64,000 bases of DNA from Streptomyces griseus (lineage in GTDB: Bacteria > Actinomycetota > Actinomycetes > Nanopelagicales > Nanopelagicaceae), in the NCBI GenBank assembly GCA_945884695.1, contig CAMCYO010000002.1:115669-179668 (forward strand), in the 5' to 3' direction. A program made the translations under genes and the position numbers. Below, in pieces: positions 59,905 to 64,000 of this stretch (its first letter is position 1; each line of letters begins with the position of its first letter). The notes beneath the pieces are model-generated. The model did not search any database, was not told where the DNA came from, and was given only the letters and a program-made list of their open reading frames with translations.

Positions 59905-61038
59905 TTAGCCCTGGTAGAGATACTTCTTTATTGCCTTCTCATTGATAGTTATTCCCAAACCAGGAGTATCAGGTACAGCAATCCATCCATCCTTTTGCTC
60001 GATGGGATTTTCAACTAATTCATTTTGCATCGGAGATGGTGCTGGTTTAATCTCAAAAACTTGCCCATTGGTTGAAGCTGCATAAACATGTAATGAGGCA
60101 GCTGTGTTAATCGCACTTGACCAAGAATGAGGGACGAAACGGACTCGTTGGGTTAGTGCATCGTCAACGATTGCCTTCATGCCGCTGATACCTTCAGTGC
60201 GACCTGGATCAACCAAAATAATATCGATGGCATTACTGCGAACTAATCGTTGATAGTCATGCAAAGTCCAGCAACGCTCTCCAGTAGCAAGTGCTGTCGG
60301 AACTCTAGATTTCATTTGGCGATAACCTTCATGATCATCATGATGCAGCGCATCTTCAAACCAGGTGAGATTTACTTCTAGTAATTCCTCAGCCATTGAT
60401 GCGGCATGACTTGCACTCCATTTTGCCAGTGCCGAAACATCCAGAGCCATTCCCATGTCTGGTCCGATTGCTTCACGTACAGTACGTGCAACTTTCATAT
60501 CTCGAACACGGTTTGTACCAAATCCTGCTTCAGGAACCTGACCCCAACCACCTTTAACGGCGGAGAAACCCCGCTCGCGATAGCTAGTGAATTCCTCTTT
60601 TAGTGCGCCCAAATCAAGAGTGTTAAGAATGACTGATGCGCAAGAAGGAACTCTGTCCATTAATTTTCCACCAAGCATTGCTGAAACCGGAAGACCCGCA
60701 GCTTTGCCAGCAATATCCCAGAGGGCTGTATCTAACGCTGAAATTGCGAAAGAGACGATGCCACCAAACCCATGCCAGTATGCATGGTTTCGCATCTTTT
60801 GCCATAGCCGACCTGCTTGAGATCCATCTTCACCGATAAGTAGTTTTGCAAATCCCGCATCGATAATTGTCTTTACGGCAAGTGAGGCTTCAGGCCATTG
60901 GGAAATGCATTCTCCCCAACCGACGATTCCGTCAGAGGTTTCGATGCGAGCAAGTGTCACATACCTAATCTTGTTGTCATTGTTTGGTTCGGGATATTGC
61001 AATGGAAAGGCTTCAACGCGGACTATTTTATTCACCAA
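59905..61038 (-). CDS. Mandelate racemase/enolase superfamily protein (sugar-acid dehydratase-like)
   Basis: SALDTALWDIAGKAAGLPVSAMLGG; ALDVSA, WFEDALHHDD, TGERCW, PHSWSS catalytic-barrel motifs; TTG/GTG start behind GGAGG. Confidence 0.88.
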   Translation of the reverse strand: MVNKIVRVEAFPLQYPEPNNDNKIRYVTLARIETSDGIVGWGECISQWPEASLAVKTIIDAGFAKLLIGEDGSQAGRLWQKMRNHAYWHGFGGIVSFAISALDTALWDIAGKAAGLPVSAMLGGKLMDRVPSCASVILNTLDLGALKEEFTSYRERGFSAVKGGWGQVPEAGFGTNRVRDMKVARTVREAIGPDMGMALDVSALAKWSASHAASMAEELLEVNLTWFEDALHHDDHEGYRQMKSRVPTALATGERCWTLHDYQRLVRSNAIDIILVDPGRTEGISGMKAIVDDALTQRVRFVPHSWSSAINTAASLHVYAASTNGQVFEIKPAPSPMQNELVENPIEQKDGWIAVPDTPGLGITINEKAIKKYLYQG

Positions 61039-61107
61039 CGAACCTCCGACTATTTAGCTCTTAAGTACATTCAAAACTTATTACAAGTCTACCTAGATCT
61101 ACATACC

Positions 61108-61863
61108 TTAATCTGTATGCGAGAGTACTGAAGACAAGAATGATTTCGTCCGCTCGTTTTGAGGATTGTCGAAGAACTCTGCTGGATTATTCTCTTCAAC
61201 AATTCTACCTTCGTCCATAAAGATTACGCGATCTGCAACTTGGCGAACGAAGCCCATTTCGTGAGTCACGATAAGCATTGTCATTCCTGCTTCAGCGAGC
61301 TTTCGAAGTACGCCCAAAACTTCTCCTACCAATTCAGGATCAAGGGCGCTTGTCACTTCGTCGAACAAGATTACATCGGGCTTCATTGCAAGAGCCCGAG
61401 CGATGCCAACTCGTTGTTGTTGGCCACCAGATAATTGCTCAGGATATTGATCTCGTTTTTCTGCAAGGCCAACAGATTCTAGAATTGCAAGTGCTTCACT
61501 TCGATACTCTTTCTCATCTTGACCCAATACAAATTTTGGACCAGCATAGACATTTTCCAAAACCGTCATATGTGGAAAAAGATTGAAATGCTGAAAAACC
61601 ATTCCAACCTTAGTTCGCGTAATAGAAATTTCTGTTTCTGAAAAAACTTTCCCTGATTCATCTTGGTACGCCAATTTTCCGTTGATATGGATCGTGCCTT
61701 TAGTAGGCAATTCCAAATTATTGATGCACCGCAGCAGAGTTGACTTTCCGCTACCCGATGGGCCAATTATGCCTAAAACTTGGCCCCTCTTAACATTTAA
61801 GCGGATATCCTTGAGAACTTCATCCCCACCAAAACTCTTGTAGAGGTTTTTAATCTCAATCAT
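61108..61863 (-). CDS. Polar amino-acid-type ABC transporter ATP-binding protein (GlnQ-like)
   Basis: [71 protein letters not shown]. Confidence 0.93.
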   Translation of the reverse strand: MIEIKNLYKSFGGDEVLKDIRLNVKRGQVLGIIGPSGSGKSTLLRCINNLELPTKGTIHINGKLAYQDESGKVFSETEISITRTKVGMVFQHFNLFPHMTVLENVYAGPKFVLGQDEKEYRSEALAILESVGLAEKRDQYPEQLSGGQQQRVGIARALAMKPDVILFDEVTSALDPELVGEVLGVLRKLAEAGMTMLIVTHEMGFVRQVADRVIFMDEGRIVEENNPAEFFDNPQNERTKSFLSSVLSHTD

Positions 61864-62591
61864 GATTTGCCTCCTTTAGTGGTGGTGACTTTTATGCTTT
61901 CGTCTTTAATTACACTCCTGGATGCGTATCCTTTTTTCATTCTCTTCTCCAAGTAATCAACCAATTTGATTCCAGGAAAACCTACTGCAAAATAGATTAA
62001 GAAAACTATTGAATAGACTGTAAAATAGTCATAAGTCTCTGCTGCAAAAATCTGACCTCTAAACATCATTTCTTGAACCGTTACAACAGAGAGTAGTGAT
62101 GTATCTTTGAGTAATTGGACCATGTAATTACATAGGGCTGGGATAATTGTCCGAACTGCCTGAGGCATAATTACTCTCGCCATCACAACCCGATTGCGCA
62201 TACCTATGGCTCTCGCGGCATCTCTTTGCCCCTTAGGGACTGCCTCAATAGCTCCCCGATAAACTTCGCATAAATATGCCGTGTAATGGAGAGTTAAACC
62301 CAAGATGCCGGCAGGCAAAGGCGGGACATGAATCCCGGCAAATGGAAGTGCGAAGTAAATATAAATTAATTGAAGAATTAGAGGAGTTGATCTGAAAACT
62401 TGAACATACGCGCCTAGTGAGAGTCTAAGGATTCTACTTTTAGATTGCCTACCAAGGGCTACGAGCATTCCAAGGGTTAAGCTTAAAACTCCGCAGATGA
62501 GACAGATGAAAAGTGTAAGGAGTAAGCCTTTGAAGATAGTTGGAAGAGCATCTAAGGCTACATCTGGATGAATCAAATTAAAAAAACTCAC
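61860..62591 (-). CDS. Polar amino-acid-type ABC transporter permease (HisM/GlnP-like)
   Basis: [38 protein letters not shown]; 4-nt overlap with the ATPase gene. Confidence 0.92.
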   Translation of the reverse strand: MSFFNLIHPDVALDALPTIFKGLLLTLFICLICGVLSLTLGMLVALGRQSKSRILRLSLGAYVQVFRSTPLILQLIYIYFALPFAGIHVPPLPAGILGLTLHYTAYLCEVYRGAIEAVPKGQRDAARAIGMRNRVVMARVIMPQAVRTIIPALCNYMVQLLKDTSLLSVVTVQEMMFRGQIFAAETYDYFTVYSIVFLIYFAVGFPGIKLVDYLEKRMKKGYASRSVIKDESIKVTTTKGGKS

Positions 62592-62636
62592 AATTTCTCC
62601 ACTCTAAAAAATTTTTGGCTTGAAAAAAAGTTAAAG

Positions 62637-62672
62637 ATATCCAGCCACAGGCTTGCACCTGTGGCTGGATAT
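62637..62672 (-). terminator. Intercistronic hairpin, attenuator/stabiliser
   Basis: ATATCCAGCCACAGG-CTTGCA-CCTGTGGCTGGATAT, a perfect 15-bp stem with 6-nt loop, followed on the minus strand by a CTTTTTTTC tract. Confidence 0.75.
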
Positions 62673-62677
62673 TATCT

Positions 62678-63640
62678 TTAGAGTGCTGGGTTGTGCTCTG
62701 GTTCGAATATATTTTCTGTTCTTGACATACCATATTTGTCAAGAATTCGACCAACCACACCGTGCATAATCAATTCACCAAGTGCTCTTGAATATGCCAT
62801 ATTGAGGGTGCAATCTTGGAAACGGATACCGTAACGAGCGTAGTTTGCCCACACATCGCCAGGAACATCTTTAAGTCCCTTAACGATTGCTACACCTGCG
62901 TTTGGGTTAGTCTGGATGTATACCGCGCTTGTTGGGTCATCTTCGATAAGTACATCAACACGGCCCGCGCTAAGTGCGGCGAATTCCAATGCTGCAGTTG
63001 TGAAGAGACTTACGTCAGCAATCTTGGTATCCTTGAGCCATGCAGCTGCTTGTGATCCAGCAATAGCACCTACTTTCAAGCCAGGCTTCTTTATATCTGC
63101 CCAAGCTTTAATTGCCTTTGGGTTTCCTTTAGCTGCAACAACAACAGTTGCATACCACCACGCTGGGGCGGTAAATGCAAAGTTCTTGTATCGGCCTGGG
63201 TTACCGTGGATATTTCCACCAATAACATCGATTTTCTTAGAAAGAAGACTTGGAACCATTTCTGGCCACTGTAGCGTTACAGTCTTTACTGTTTTCACTC
63301 CAATGTACTTCATAACTGCCATATGTATATCCCAGTCAAGTCCAGTAATTTCTTTTTCTGTAATGTCAAAGAATGGAAGTGATTGATAAACTCCAATTTT
63401 TACTCCGCTTTTTATAGCTCTACTCAAGGAATTATCCTGGCAGGCCATATCTGGGCTTGAATTGGCTTCAACATCCCACCCAAGTTTTGCAAAGTAATCT
63501 TTATCTGGCTGAATTGGGGCTTGAGCATTTGTAGCAGCTTGGGCGATCATAGGTGATAGCCCAATTACCAAGCTCATAGTCGCCAATCCGACGACAGTCC
63601 CTCTAGTGAACTTATTTCGAGCAAGAAACTTCTTTTTCAT
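62678..63640 (-). CDS. Family 3 extracellular solute-binding protein
   Basis: Signal peptide ending AQA; GLDWDIHMAVMKYIGVKTV; GAIAGSQAAAWL; LIEDDPTSAVYIQ. Confidence 0.88.
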   Translation of the reverse strand: MKKKFLARNKFTRGTVVGLATMSLVIGLSPMIAQAATNAQAPIQPDKDYFAKLGWDVEANSSPDMACQDNSLSRAIKSGVKIGVYQSLPFFDITEKEITGLDWDIHMAVMKYIGVKTVKTVTLQWPEMVPSLLSKKIDVIGGNIHGNPGRYKNFAFTAPAWWYATVVVAAKGNPKAIKAWADIKKPGLKVGAIAGSQAAAWLKDTKIADVSLFTTAALEFAALSAGRVDVLIEDDPTSAVYIQTNPNAGVAIVKGLKDVPGDVWANYARYGIRFQDCTLNMAYSRALGELIMHGVVGRILDKYGMSRTENIFEPEHNPAL

Positions 63641-63755
63641 TTTTCCCTTTCCTTACTTTTAAGGTGATAGATAACCGAGACCAACAGATGCGACAACGAG
63701 CCGAACCAAGACCGGTGCCACCACTCCTATTCAAGAGGGGACTTGAACCAATGAG

Positions 63756-63784
63756 TTGCCAGAGATTGGCAGATTATCTATAAT
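63756..63784 (+). promoter_or_regulatory. Sigma70-type promoter TTGCCA-N17-TATAAT
   Basis: -35 63756-63761, 17-nt spacer, -10 63779-63784, ~50 nt before GTG 63835. Confidence 0.7.
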
Positions 63785-63791
63785 CTGTCAA
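63766..63791. promoter_or_regulatory. 26-nt near-palindromic operator TTGGCAGATTATCTATAATCTGTCAA
   Basis: 11 of 12 arm positions complementary, 2-nt centre; covers the -10 box. Confidence 0.65.
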
Positions 63792-63834
63792 GAGGATTTG
63801 GCGGGTTTCCCCCGCATAATTTTGGAGAGAAGTT

Positions 63835-64000
63835 GTGAGAATAGCCGAGGTCAAGATCGCAGGTTTGCGTGGGGCCACGCATAAAGGTGGATGGACTGCC
63901 GAGCTAGAACCTGAGAGCGCTGTCCATACTTTAGTTGCAATCAAAACAGATACAGGTGTGGTTGGAGTCGGAAGTGTATTCACCAGCGACTTATTGGTGG
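63835..64000 (+). CDS. N-terminus of a second mandelate racemase/enolase superfamily protein (truncated by window)
   Basis: GTG start behind GGAGAG; VRIAEVKIAGLRGATHKGGWTAELEPESAVHTLVAIKTDTGVVGVGSVFTSDLLV; not in the ORF track. Confidence 0.7.
   Translation, partial: MRIAEVKIAGLRGATHKGGWTAELEPESAVHTLVAIKTDTGVVGVGSVFTSDLLV

Noticed and set aside
61080-61105. TAGATCTA-containing palindrome near the ABC ATPase stop
   Set aside because: Only 8 nt and weakly extended; plausible by chance in AT-rich DNA.
1-64000. tRNA/rRNA genes, CRISPR arrays, transposons, prophage
   Set aside because: None recognised by eye: no repeat-spacer periodicity, transposase motifs or tRNA-like TTCGA arms in context. 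A tRNAscan/minced run would be needed to be certain.

Overview
This 64 kb window looks like the chromosome of a streamlined, fairly AT-rich actinobacterium. The clpC / lysS / coaX-nadC-nadB-panC / folK-folB-folP-folE-ftsH-hpt-tilS order is actinobacterial. Freshwater acI/Nanopelagicales is my guess for the lineage, not something I can prove here. There are three parts. (1) ~1-29 kb is a surface-glycan island. It carries a near-complete CMP-legionaminic acid pathway (legB, legC, legH, legI, legG, legF plus ptmE/ptmA/ptmF-like genes) and a wbpG-hisH-hisF trio that predicts an acetamidino-modified nonulosonate. It also has a PFTS-motif transferase-like protein, an orphan PseB-like dehydratase, GDP-fucose synthesis (gmd, fcl), a GT11 fucosyltransferase, an FkbM methyltransferase, an MsbA/PglK-like ABC exporter and two uncharacterised tandem proteins. 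(2) ~29-58.6 kb is mostly housekeeping genes. (3) ~58.7-64 kb is a catabolic/transport island with a RhaM-like mutarotase, an SDR, two enolase-superfamily genes and a polar-amino-acid-type ABC transporter. Structural observations include a recurring TANNNT-N6/7-start signature implying many leaderless mRNAs, and three convergent gene pairs whose stop codons share a 4-nt palindrome. A 17-nt perfect palindrome abuts the eamA start codon, and a 26-nt near-palindrome covers a textbook sigma70 promoter at the right end. A strong intercistronic hairpin, a probable frameshifted gene at the left edge and candidate small or remnant ORFs are also present. No tRNA, rRNA, CRISPR array or transposase was seen. 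All family calls come from motif recognition by eye; no database search was run.
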